Source: Euclidia mi (Eukaryota; Arthropoda; Insecta; Lepidoptera; Erebidae). From it: a stretch of 64,000 nt of DNA. The notes under the pieces were generated by a model. The model was given only the letters and a program-made list of their open reading frames with translations. It was not told where the DNA came from and searched no databases. The stretch is from positions 19,767,516 through 19,831,515 of the forward strand of contig OX123193.2 in the NCBI GenBank assembly GCA_944739405.2, in the 5' to 3' direction. Position numbers and translations under genes: made by a program. The first letter of the stretch is position 1; the number at the start of each line of letters is the position of its first letter. Below are positions 33,024-42,780 of this stretch, piece by piece.

Positions 33024-34892
33024 AGTAAAAAATAATTAGGATTATCTACAATCCTTAATAGTAATTAGAGGTAATTTTTTAAAAGAACATTAAGTAATAA
33101 GAATCAACGAAACGTGTAACATTTCCTTTCAACAATTAAGCATGAAGATCGTTGATACAAAGGTTTCACAGCTAATTCCGTCACAAAGTCTAGCTCGTTT
33201 AGTCACCTAGCGAGCGTGTAACGGCTCATAATAATGTCGTCTCACGGACGATACGCACCCATTTTAACGTCACTTATGCTAGGCTGAATTTCTGTTTCAT
33301 ATCATACAGCCTGTCGTATAATTCGGACGTTTATTTGCGATATTTCTTGATTAGCGTGCATTACGACGTTATTCTTATTATATTTTGTTGTGCAAGCTTC
33401 TCTATTGTACTCGTTATTTTGAACAGGATTTGCGTTGAACATTGCTGGCATCTCTAAAAAAAAATTACAGATTTCTTTTCGTGTACTTAAATTGAACTTT
33501 TACCTGGACCAAAATAACCAAGACTTTATTTTGTCAGCTACGTCTTGGATCCAACGAAACGGATCAATGATTTTATTTGTTATTCTTAATATTTTTGTTA
33601 ATACTAGTTACTGCGAATGTTTGTCTTAGACATGCTATTTACACATGAGAACACAGCTCCCGAAGGCTCTACTTCCCCTTTGAATCAACAAAATATGTCG
33701 CATTGTTACTTTGATTGTATATTTACACATCATTATATTTAACAAGATGATATCAAACTATGAGGACTTGGACACAATGATTACAAATCGTAAGTCTCCT
33801 AAAATTTTTCATGAAATAGTCTATATTTATGAAAGCAAATAAATACTTATTGTTATAACAATGTTTATAGTTGTGAAAACCTATCCCAAGCGATCACGCT
33901 TTTACTTTGAAACCACGGAAATACATGAGACATTAATCTTCGTATGTGTGTCTGTTTTTTGTTGCACTTCTTTCAATTATAGTTTCAACACGTTTCTACC
34001 AATGAAGAAGTAATAACGGAAGGTAAATAGATACTATTTCAAAAATTGCATAATTGTCAGAAACCATCCCGACGGCAATCCTTAACTTTATCAGGAAAGC
34101 ATTTATTTATTCTTGTCTGCAACTTGGAAGTAAATATACTGAGAAAATAAACAAACTCTTAAACTAAGTTGCTTCTTACGGAAGGAAATATTACAAGCGA
34201 GAAACCCGATTGTTGGTTGTTGGCCGGTGTTTTATGGAATCTTAAAAACTATTTATGCACCTGAAGGGAACAACATTATGATTCAGATCGGTGATAATGT
34301 GGCGTAAGCTGCGACTTTTTATGTGTAAGTATCACAAGAATAGCAAAAGAAATAAATGATGTATTAGTAACAGTTGGGCAAAATTGATTTTTAGCGATAG
34401 GTGTAATTCATAGCCATGATTGGTTTCTTTGAGCATTATAAGTTATAACTCACGAGTAAGCTTCAATAAAATCGAACATGTTTGCAAAAAATACCGGATA
34501 ATTGCGAGTCAGAGCTCACCCACCGCTGGTACCATGGAAATAAAGTGTCATAAGACAGTCAGATGAGCAACAAAGTGAGCCTATACGATACGAGTACGAT
34601 ATTTTTCTTTTTAGGTACGCAACAAATTCAAAGAGGTTTTAAATAAGAAACAATATGCGTGTCAAATTACCTCAAATAGAACCCCACAATCACCCTTTAT
34701 CGATGATTAATGAACAAAAGTAACTATTTGAACATACTTGTTGTCAATATAAATAATTACCCTACAAATGTCTCGCCATTCTTCTAATATCCTGCCAACG
34801 CCACTTAAAGTTAATTTGTTTCCTTTTATCTGCCGTAAGAACGGTTTACCAGAAAAGTTAATTAAATGTCTGGTGATTTCACGAAGCTGAGC
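33024..34892. other. No recognisable gene
   Basis: AT-rich sequence upstream of the LINE. A 64-codon frame at 33435-33629 has no recognisable domain. No repeat ends or long hairpins were found. It may include unique genomic DNA. Confidence 0.5.
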
Positions 34893-35105
34893 TATAATCT
34901 TAATATATAAAATCCTTGCGTTACTGACTGACAGACAGACACGCTACAGCCGAAACTATTGGGCGCAGGAAGCTGAAATTTGGCATGTATGTTCCTTGGG
35001 GACCGTAGGAGTGCACTAAGAAGGGATTTCCCGAAATTTCCACGGGATCCAACAAAACGGGTAAATTTAAAAAAATTGCAGGCGTAGCTGCTGGCGTCCT
35101 CTAGT
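34893..35105 (+). repeat. Interspersed repeat fragment ('cttgcgttactgactgac')
   Basis: It starts 'tcttaatatataaaatcctt', then 'gcgttactgactgacagaca', and ends near 'gcgtcctctagtc'. I recognise the opening as a common lepidopteran small repeat, probably Helitron-related given the CTAG near its end (35101-35104). No flanking duplication is expected for Helitrons. Confidence 0.55.
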
Positions 35106-35385
35106 CTTAAATAAGTCCTAAACCATTAGAAGTAATTGAAAATATGGGATAGTTCCAGATTATTCTTATTTTTGTGTAAAAGGCTGTGTTGGTTTGAGCT
35201 GTAAAGTGTAATGTGCACTTCTGTTTATTACTTTTGTTTATTAAGGCTATTCATTCATATTGAGCTAAACCTACTCTGTAAATGGCGCACAAAACGCGTT
35301 CCATCAAGTTTGTGAATAATGACTGCTATATAAAAATGCTAGAAATTAAAAATAAATACCTACGTTGTACTATGGTATTTCACCG

Positions 35386-36470
35386 AAATAATTCTTAAAA
35401 CCTATTATGTCTTGTTGTGAAAGCTAGTATATCTAATATCTATACTTATATAATTAAGCTAAAGAGATTGTTTTTATTTGGTTGAACGCGCTGATCTCAG
35501 GAACTACTGGTCCGATTTAAATAAAGATTCAACATTCTTTAAATATTTAAATTTGAATTAGATAGCTCATATACCGAGGAAAGCCATAGGCTATATTACG
35601 TCAAGCTTTGAGCCGAAGGCGGAGCAGTAGCCCTACATAACGCAGATATAACCACGAGAACACTTAGTTAAACAGAAATGGAATTAAGCACCTCGCGTAT
35701 TATTAAATGCTCACAGTATAACGGGTATTTGTGTAGGTTGCTTGGGTAAATACAAATGCGCGAATAAATTTAAACACTTAATACAATGATTGACTAATAA
35801 AATAAAATTAAAAGTCATGAAGTTTGTTGAATTTATCTCATACTAACCTTGTTAAGCTTGCAGACTAAAATATTGAAAAGTTACACATTTTTTATATCGA
35901 GGACCAGAACTTTTAAAAAGTCTTTTATTCAAATAAAGGTTTAGAGTTTGAAGAGTTTAGGGTCTTGTAGAGAAGTGGGATTGAAGATTAACGTGCGTAG
36001 GATTACGACTTGAGCTTTATTTTTTAGACTTTCAGCCAAATATTTGAGGAATTGAAGATTCTTAGAAAAGAGGCTAGAATCTCAAGGCTTTTGGCCATAT
36101 TTTTTTACTAAATTGCTTCATTTTTGTTGAATGTTTGGGAGAATTTGTATTCATTAAATAAGTCAGCCTTTTTAGACAAACGACAAAACCTGAAAACTCA
36201 GGCTGTCTGAGGCATACACATTTTATACATTGACATCCAAAGGAATTACAGAGATTTGTAATTTGACTAGTATTTAACATTAAAAAGGTTTTATTTTATC
36301 TGTGTTTTTTGAACTGGCGAAGTGTGGCGAGGATGAAGATGTGGAGATGGATGATGATTGAAGTTGATGTGGCAACATTTTAATCCGCTCTACCCACTCA
36401 ACGTCTTCTTTTTACTTGTCGTAAAAGATTTAGACGTTAGCGTGCTTAGAAAGAAAATTAAATTAAAATA
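35386..36470. repeat. Old tandem segmental duplication, copy 1
   Basis: This is similar to 38364-39410, offset about 2.95 kb. Shared landmarks include 'ccttgttaagcttgcagact' (35847 and 38795), 'gaaccaga' types near 35900 and 38840, and a small Helitron at the start. By eye roughly 75-80% identical with many indels. No open frame of note is conserved between copies, so it is probably non-coding. Confidence 0.85.
35439..35668 (+). mobile_element. Small non-autonomous Helitron, copy 1
   Basis: The 5' end is 'tctatacttatataattaag', with the internal family phrase 'gaacgcgctgatctcagg' and a decayed 3' end ('cacttag' in place of CTAG). It is older than the segmental duplication, since copy 2 has it at the corresponding place. 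Confidence 0.8.
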
Positions 36471-36497
36471 ATAAAAAATAAATAAAAATTCGACTAA

Positions 36498-38082
36498 CGA
36501 CCGGTTTCTGAATTGAGAATTTCGAGTTGAGAACCATTTTAACACCAATTATCGCATACTTAATCAATTTTCTGTTTCACAAAAAATTGTTAACCACATT
36601 TTGAGTATTTGTGCTTGAAAAATCTGAAATGTGACAAAACATATGATCAACTTCATCTTAACTCTATATTCGCGTTTCTGAAAACATTTGACATTAATTG
36701 TCAAACCTTACTTAGCTCTGATAAATTGAGAAATATTTAATTATACAACTTTGGCCTTTTAACCTGTGATCACGAGTTATATGATGGCCAGTATGTCAAG
36801 CTGTCCACACAACGGTTGTCAAGCAGCAGTCATACTGACGTCTACACAACAAGAAGGTCGTCAAACAGAATTTACAGAAAAAAGGTTCAAAGGCTATTAA
36901 ATATTTGGAACTACGATTAAAATTCTAGTCATTTCAGTTCAGGAACAAATAGAAGGGATATAAAATTAATCAATATTTTGCCTTCAGGGCAACAATTTGT
37001 AGAAAACTCTTTTTAAATTCATTTTTAATAAATTTATGTCATCGTTTAGCTTTGCATCTGGTCTGATTTGATCATTTATTAATACGATCTGGTGATCAGT
37101 ATCGAAACGTGTTGGAGTAAATGAACCTCCACCAGCTTTTTTTAATTTTTCAGTTTCTCATCTTTAGTGTAATTGGAAGATCTCTTGTTCACCTTTTCCA
37201 TTATAAATATAAATAAGAGATTTCCGTGTTAAATCAATCCAAATAATTTCGCTGTGGCCTCCATGGAGGTATAATTCTATATACCTCCATGGTGGCCGCC
37301 ATGGAGGTATATAGAATTATACTTCAAATATTGGCCTGGCCACAAATATTTTGTATTAAAAAAAAAAACAAACTGACATTGACATAACATACACGTTCCG
37401 TTTTTACTATTCCGAATTGAAGAAATTCAACAAACTGTTCATTAAAAATGAAATAAAACTTTATTTCGACTTTTTATTAGTTTCCGCATAAAAATAATTA
37501 ACTGACACACTTGTCAGTGTCAGTGCTTCTTTGTAAAATGTTAATTAATACGATTTTATGGTTAGTACCGTTTTTTACTTGTATCGGAACGTACTAGTGT
37601 TGTTCGGTTTGAGTTATTCATGATTTGAAAAATACTCAGTTGAAGGTACTTTGAAAAATCTCACTCTGGGGGGCAATTCTCTTATTTTTATATGACATTG
37701 ATATTATATTTTGAATAGACTCAGAAGCTGTATTCTGATAACCTAATGTCATTATAAGATTGTCATTATTATATAGTATAATTTGAATTATACCTTATGT
37801 CATTATTATATAGTATAATTTGAATTTAACAGTTCGTCGTTGATACATATTTTGACACTTGTTTCAATTTACGATCTCGTTACAACTTCATTCAATTATC
37901 AGATAATTTAGAAGAATACACTTTTTGTGACGTAAGTATGACACTGACATGATATCGAAACTATATTTATTTCGGAGAATTGGGCCTCTGACCTGTGAAA
38001 CAGTAAAAACTTAAGCTGACTTCAACAAGTTGAAAAATTTTCAACTGATTGAAGCTGAAATTCTCAATTCAGAAACCGGCCG
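36498..38082. mobile_element. 1.6-kb TIR transposon with TAA target duplication
   Basis: The 26-bp terminal inverted repeats begin 'cgaccggtttctgaattgag' (36498) and end 'ctcaattcagaaaccggccg' (38082), with one mismatch. TAA flanks both ends (36495-36497 and 38083-38085). A 3-bp TWA duplication is typical of PIF/Harbinger, which is the best guess. No transposase is recognisable. The interior is AT-rich with a direct repeat ('atgtcattattatatagtat' near 37747 and 37796) and a 54-bp palindrome close to its centre. Confidence 0.78.
37269..37322. repeat. Perfect 24-bp-arm palindrome near the transposon centre
   Basis: The arms run 'gtataattctatatacctcc' to the 6-bp loop 'tggccg' and back. They contain repeated CCATGG cores, and another 12-bp palindrome 'cctccatggagg' lies just upstream (37258-37269). 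Its centre (37295.5) is within 6 bp of the element centre (37290). Confidence 0.9.
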
Positions 38083-38229
38083 TAAGTTTTTTTATAGCTA
38101 AATGTTTAATTACTGCAATGGAAAACATTTTCTTTTTGTGCCAATTCGAACTCTCAGAATACGTATTGGATTTATCTAAAATGGTGCACTGGTATTTTGC
38201 ATCTTATATTTGTGCCTTGGAGCCTAGGT

Positions 38230-38362
38230 TCCGCTCACTAGACTAATCAGATATGACAGAATATTAGCTTTTCTACAGGGCGACTGCCGCTTGACCTCCG
38301 CTACCCAGAGAGAAGAGGCCCATGCCCAGCAGTGGGACAGTATAAAGAGCTGCTGATGATGA
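38230..38362 (+). mobile_element. SINE/LINE 3' end fragment
   Basis: The segment has a motif chain shared with family A SINE bodies ('gcgactgccgcttgacctcc', 38280-38299), then 'gaggcccatgcccagcagtg' and a (GATGAT)-like tail. It sits between the TIR transposon and copy 2 of the segmental duplication. It is a 5'-truncated retroelement end. Confidence 0.65.
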
Positions 38363-38421
38363 CTGAAATAGTTCTTAAAACCCGATATGTGTTTTTATGC
38401 AAGTTCGAAGGTGCTACTTTA

Positions 38422-38631
38422 TCTTTACTAATATAATAAAGCTAGAGAGTTCGTTCTTTTTTTTTGTTTGGTTTAACGCGTTAATCTCAGAAACTACTAA
38501 TCCTATTTAAATAATTATTTTTGTGTTAGATAGCTCAATTACCGAGGAAGGCCAAAGGCTATAATTATAATATGACGCAATAATCGACCAGTAGCTCGAA
38601 ATTACGCGGATATAACCGCGGGCACAGCTAA
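38422..38631 (+). mobile_element. Small non-autonomous Helitron, copy 2
   Basis: 5' end 'tctttactaatataataaag', internal 'aacgcgttaatctcagaaac', 3' end 'cgcgggcacagctaa' with a CTAA terminus (CTRR consensus) preceded by the GC-rich stretch typical of the family. It is better preserved than copy 1 at 35439-35668. Confidence 0.85.
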
Positions 38632-39011
38632 TTACACATAAATTGAATTTAGAAGCCTGCGTATAAATAAATGCTCAGAGTATAACATGGCAAACACAAA
38701 CGCGCGAATAGACTTAAACACATAATATAATGTGTGATTGACTAATATTACAAAATTAAACGTTACTAAGCTTCTTGAATTTATCTCTTACCAACCTTGT
38801 TAAGCTTGCAGACTAAAATATTTAAAAGTTACACAATTTTTATAACAAGAACCAGAACTTTTTAATGTCTTTTATTCAAATAAAGGTCACGCGTTTGAAG
38901 AGCTTAGACTTTTGTCAAGAAGTGTTTGAAGGCTAAGCGTGCGAAGAATCACGTTTTGATCTTTATTTTTAGACTTTCAGCCAAGTCTCCCAGAAATTTA
39001 CGAATCTTAAA

Positions 39012-39163
39012 AAGTCTCGAGATTTTACGATGCTAAAATCTCGAGACTTCTGGCACACTTTTATATAACACTGCTTCATTTATGTTGAATGTTTCGTAGA
39101 AATTGTACTCATTAAAATTTAATGAGAGTTGACAAGACCGGCTTATTTAATAAGCCGGTCTTG
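39012..39163. repeat. Cluster of three perfect short palindromes
   Basis: 39012-39049: 16-bp arms 'aagtctcgagatttta' around a 6-bp loop. 39103-39121: 9-bp arms 'ctcattaaa' around one base. 39133-39163: 15-bp arms 'caagaccggcttatt' around one base. The matching part of copy 1 (about 36053-36190) has at most quasi-palindromic traces. There is no gene here. Confidence 0.88.
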
Positions 39164-39398
39164 TAGCAAACCACGAAAACTTAAAGGTCACGATGTCTGG
39201 GGTATTCACGTTTGGTACATTTTCAATTAATTTATGGTATACGGAATTCAGGAGATTTGCCATTTTATTAGTCTTTAAATTATTAGTTTTTTATTTTATA
39301 ATGTGTTTTGAACTGTTGAATTGTGGCAAGGATGAGATGGATGAAAATTTAAATCGAAGTGACAACATTTTAATTCAATTAACGTCTAAACTTATTGT

Positions 39399-39700
39399 AT
39401 TTTTTTTATTTTAATAGGCGGCAAACGAGCAGACAGATCGCCTGATGGTAAGCAATTACCGCCGCCTCTAGGCACAAGCAACACCACAGTAGTCACAAGT
39501 GCGTTGACGCCCGTTTGGGATCGGAAAAAAGGTTAGGATAAGGAGTCGGATGAGGGAGAAGTAATAGGTGATAGGCACTCTCACTCACCGAACGAAACGC
39601 AATAGTTTAAGTATTGTTACTTCACGATGATTTTCTGTGAGAGTGTAGTACTTACCCGGTCGAGCCAGCCTATTCATGCTGAGATCAGCAAGGCGCTACT
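39399..39700 (+). repeat. Interspersed repeat ('ggcggcaaacgagc' family)
   Basis: It starts in a T-run, then 'aggcggcaaacgagcagaca', 'cgcctgatggtaagcaatta' and 'agtcacaagtgcgttga'. I recognise this as a very common lepidopteran repeat. It interrupts copy 2 of the segmental duplication. Ends were not resolved to the base. Confidence 0.7.
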
Positions 39701-40145
39701 ACGTCTCTTTAGACGTAAGCGTGCTTGGAGTGAAAATAAAATTAGGAGAAGCCTATGTCCAACAGTGGACTACACAACAGGCTATAAAGTAGTGTTTACA
39801 GAATTCGAAGCAAGAATAGGCTTGTGTCCACTAAGAATAATTCGTTTTGATTGTAGTATCTATAGATTCATTATTATTTGTAGATGTCAAAAAAGTTTAT
39901 TATTTATTATAAAAAGGTAAGATTAACGTTATTTTTAGGATTCTAAAACTAAACATAATTTTATTCTTGTGACAGTAATCACCAATCAGAGAACGTTACG
40001 TCACACAGTGCGTTCGCCATTGACGTTGTTGACATTTTGATAGTAAATACAGCTACAACTTCAAACTTTATACCATTCAAATCGAATATAACAAAATAAA
40101 AGTGGATACCAAGTGGGTACACCGTCATTCACAGTTAAAGGCTGA

Positions 40146-40829
40146 TTGATGTACAGATACAAAAGTACAGATCCCGCGTCAATTCGTATAGGCGGAGACA
40201 TTGCCAAGCGAAAGGACCTGGTCAAGTACCTGGGATCAGTACTGCACGCAGCTGGTGACATCGACTGCCACGTCAAGGCACGCATTTCGGCAGCCTGGGC
40301 CAAATGGCGTGAGGTGAGCGGTGTCATTTGTGACCCCAAAATGCCGGTTAAGCTAAAAGGACAGGTCTATAAATCCGTCATTAGACCTGTCCTGTTATAT
40401 GGCAGTGAGACGTGGCCTGTGCTTGAGCGACACAAGCAGAGTCTGCGTGTCACGGAGATGGACATGCTGTGCTGGATGTGTGGAGTCACGCGGAAGGACC
40501 GCATTAGGAACTCCCGCATCCGGGGTTGCCTTCATGTCCGTGATATTGCTGACAAACTGCAAGAGTGTCGTCTACGCTGGTATGGCCACGTCTTTCGTCA
40601 ACCGGCATCTTACGTGGGTAACAAATGTATTGCCATGCTACCTCCGCCGGGCCCCGGTAAACGGGGAAGGCCAAAGAAATGCTGGCTTGACGTCGTAAGG
40701 GATGACATGCGTGCCAAACAACTAACCTCCAGGGATGCTGAAGACCATGCGAAATGGAGGAGACACAGCCGGAAAGCGGATCCCGGGCTTCAAGGCGTGG
40801 GTTTTGGAGTGCAACCGGGACAGCGCTAG
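40146..40829 (+). pseudogene. RTE-type LINE, reverse transcriptase C-terminal part
   Basis: This 227-codon frame holds only the thumb and C-terminal region of an RTE-like RT: 'KYLGSVLHAAGDIDCHVKAR', 'AAWAKWREVSGVICD', 'LKGQVYKSVIRPVLLYGSET', 'MLCWMCGVTRKDRIRN' and 'LRWYGHVFRQPASY', ending 'RGRPKKCWLDVVRDDM' and stop at 40829. The fingers/palm motifs and the endonuclease are absent, so the copy is 5'-truncated. A (GAT)n tail follows (40829-40848). GC content is clearly higher than its surroundings. It is a transposon fragment, although its frame is intact. Confidence 0.9.
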
Positions 40830-40850
40830 GATGATGATGATGATGATGCT
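40830..40850 (+). repeat. (GAT)n tail of the RTE LINE
   Basis: Six or so GAT repeats directly follow the RT stop codon, as expected for RTE elements, which have very short 3' untranslated regions and simple-repeat tails. Confidence 0.85.
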
Positions 40851-40982
40851 TCCCGTGACCAGAAGGCTGGTATGTATTTCGCAGAGAGAATAAGCATTGC
40901 CATACAACGTGGCAATGCTGCCAGCCTGCTGGGCACGCTACCAGTCGACAGCGTTGCGGAGAAATTTTTTGACGCTTCATAG
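40848..40982 (+). pseudogene. Unidentified C-terminal coding fragment
   Basis: A 44-codon frame ends at TAG (40980-40982) and includes 'MYFAERISIAIQRGNAASLL' followed by G-T-L-P. Its composition looks like real protein. I suspect it is the end of another mobile-element gene into which the RTE element inserted, but I cannot name the family. No start is available because the RTE tail abuts it. Confidence 0.35.
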
Positions 40983-42506
40983 TTTTATTGCCTCTTTTGA
41001 TTTTCGTTAGTTTAGGATATTTTAAATATTAATTATGAAATCACACAAATAATGATTTATGGCAAAGTGCCGGATTGTGCATCGCTCGGCTTTTCGTTTG
41101 AAAGTAATGAAATACCGTATTTTAAAACTGATATATCATCATGGCACAATAAATCATCAGAGTATTTTATTACTCTACATAATTTAATAAATTTTGATTT
41201 GCGTATCGTTTTATCAACATGCAGTTTGATAATAGACATTTCAAAAATTAATATTCGCACATAATATTATGACAGCAATATTTTTTTATTAATTAAACTC
41301 ATCATAAACTGTGTAGTAACAAAATATTTTAATATGGTGCACATATTAGTTTTTTCGTTAATTATGGAAAATGTACGAAAATGTATCAAAACATTTATTT
41401 TGTATATTGTACGCATTCACAGTTTGTTTTAATTTGCAATTCTTGACATCAATCAACCGACATGATGGTTTACAGCGTTTTCGCATCCATTTCAAAATGG
41501 TTTTTAAAAAGCCGTAATTATTCATGTTGATGATCGATTTTTAAGAAAAATTAAGTTATTTCGGTTTAACATCTAATAAAGGAACGAATCAATCACTAAT
41601 TACATTTTAGGACACAAGCCTATTACCATTATTGAAAAGGAAGTAAACCGTTCTCTATACGCAACTCAATAGTTTCTATCGAAATGGTAATCATAGTTAG
41701 ACGTTATAACTACTCTGTGCCTAGTAGACATTTATTACTTCATATTAATCATGCTTTTATTCAAATAACTACCAATAATAAAAAAGGCTAAAAACGACAC
41801 TACCTACCAACAGATTTTCATTTTGTATCGTGGCAAAATATGTGTGCCAAAAGTAAGCTTGTAATGAAACGAAATTACCTGAATAAGTAAATCAAGCTTG
41901 TAACTTGTGGTTGGGCCTTCCTTCTTATTAACATGAGCGTTCTCTTGGCATGTTTTTATTCTACCGATACATGAATAAACTATAAGGTCACAGACGTTAG
42001 TCCCTAGTCAATTTATCCACCGAATACTTGTTTTTATTAAGAAAACAAATAATCGGAATAGACACAGTCGTTTACAACCACTACAGTAGTAAACGATTGT
42101 ACCAAATCGATCGTAAGTGATCAAAAATATATATATTTTTTATAGTATAGCGGTAAATAACAGGATACTTCGCCACTCCCGTAGTTTCAATTTCAAGTGC
42201 TGCAGCTTTCTGTATTCGTTCTTGTTGGCTTTGTTAACATATTTTTTGGCAAAGCTGCGGGTAGAGCTTAGTAATAATTTTTTTTTTATTTCTACCGAAC
42301 AAATTGACTCCATGCTGCCTGATGTTAAGCAGTCAGTGAAGTCCCATAGTGATGGCCATCATCCCAGCAGCCAGCATGGCATTATGGCATGACGGCCCTC
42401 ACCTTGACGGCCTCGATTGACTTCATCATGATATCATTCACTCTTTACGTTCCGTATTTTTATAATAAAATATGTTAACTTTAATTGATAATGATTAGGA
42501 ATTGTA
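40983..42506. other. No recognisable gene
   Basis: AT-rich. Frames at 41052-41264 overlap on both strands and carry no domain. A 91-codon frame at 42117-42392 is likewise anonymous and starts within 'atatatatttttta'. I see no repeat ends. This may be unique DNA. Confidence 0.45.
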
Positions 42507-42780
42507 AAGAAGAAGAAGAAGAAGAAGAAGAAAAGCATTTATTTCCACAACACACATGAACATAAACATAATACATACATAATTGTTTTTTACCTTATAA
42601 TACGGCACAGGTTACATCTTGTTGTAAACACATTGAAAAGTATATTAACAGTTTAATGCATGTTGTGAAAACGAGGTCACCACTCAGGCTTATTGTTGGT
42701 TTGAGGCTACACCTCAAATCAACCCTGATTTTATTTGGTGACCCCAAGTGACGATACCGATATCATTATAAGTACATTAA
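42507..42780 (-). mobile_element. Retroelement 3' end with (GAA)n
   Basis: (GAA)n at 42508-42533 is followed by 'agcatttatttccacaacac', i.e. AATAAA on the minus strand next to a simple-repeat tail, then 'caccactcaggcttattgtt'. This is the layout of a minus-strand LINE or SINE 3' end. The family is not identified. Confidence 0.5.

Larger units (their letters stand above)
38364..39398. repeat. Old tandem segmental duplication, copy 2
   Basis: This is the second copy of 35386-36470. It contains the same small Helitron, is interrupted at about 39398 by another interspersed repeat, and resumes near 39707 ('tagacgtaagcgtgcttgga', matching 'tagacgttagcgtgcttaga' in copy 1 at 36431). Three perfect short palindromes at 39012-39163 have no equivalent in copy 1. 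A 73-codon frame (39193-39414) is not conserved in copy 1 and is probably chance. Confidence 0.85.

Noticed and set aside
40146..40829. Intact host gene with higher GC content
   Set aside because: Motifs are those of an RTE reverse transcriptase C-terminus, and a GAT tail follows the stop. It is a truncated LINE.
42117..42392. 91-codon frame as a possible small gene
   Set aside because: It starts in an AT-repeat, has low-complexity Phe/Ser content and no motif.
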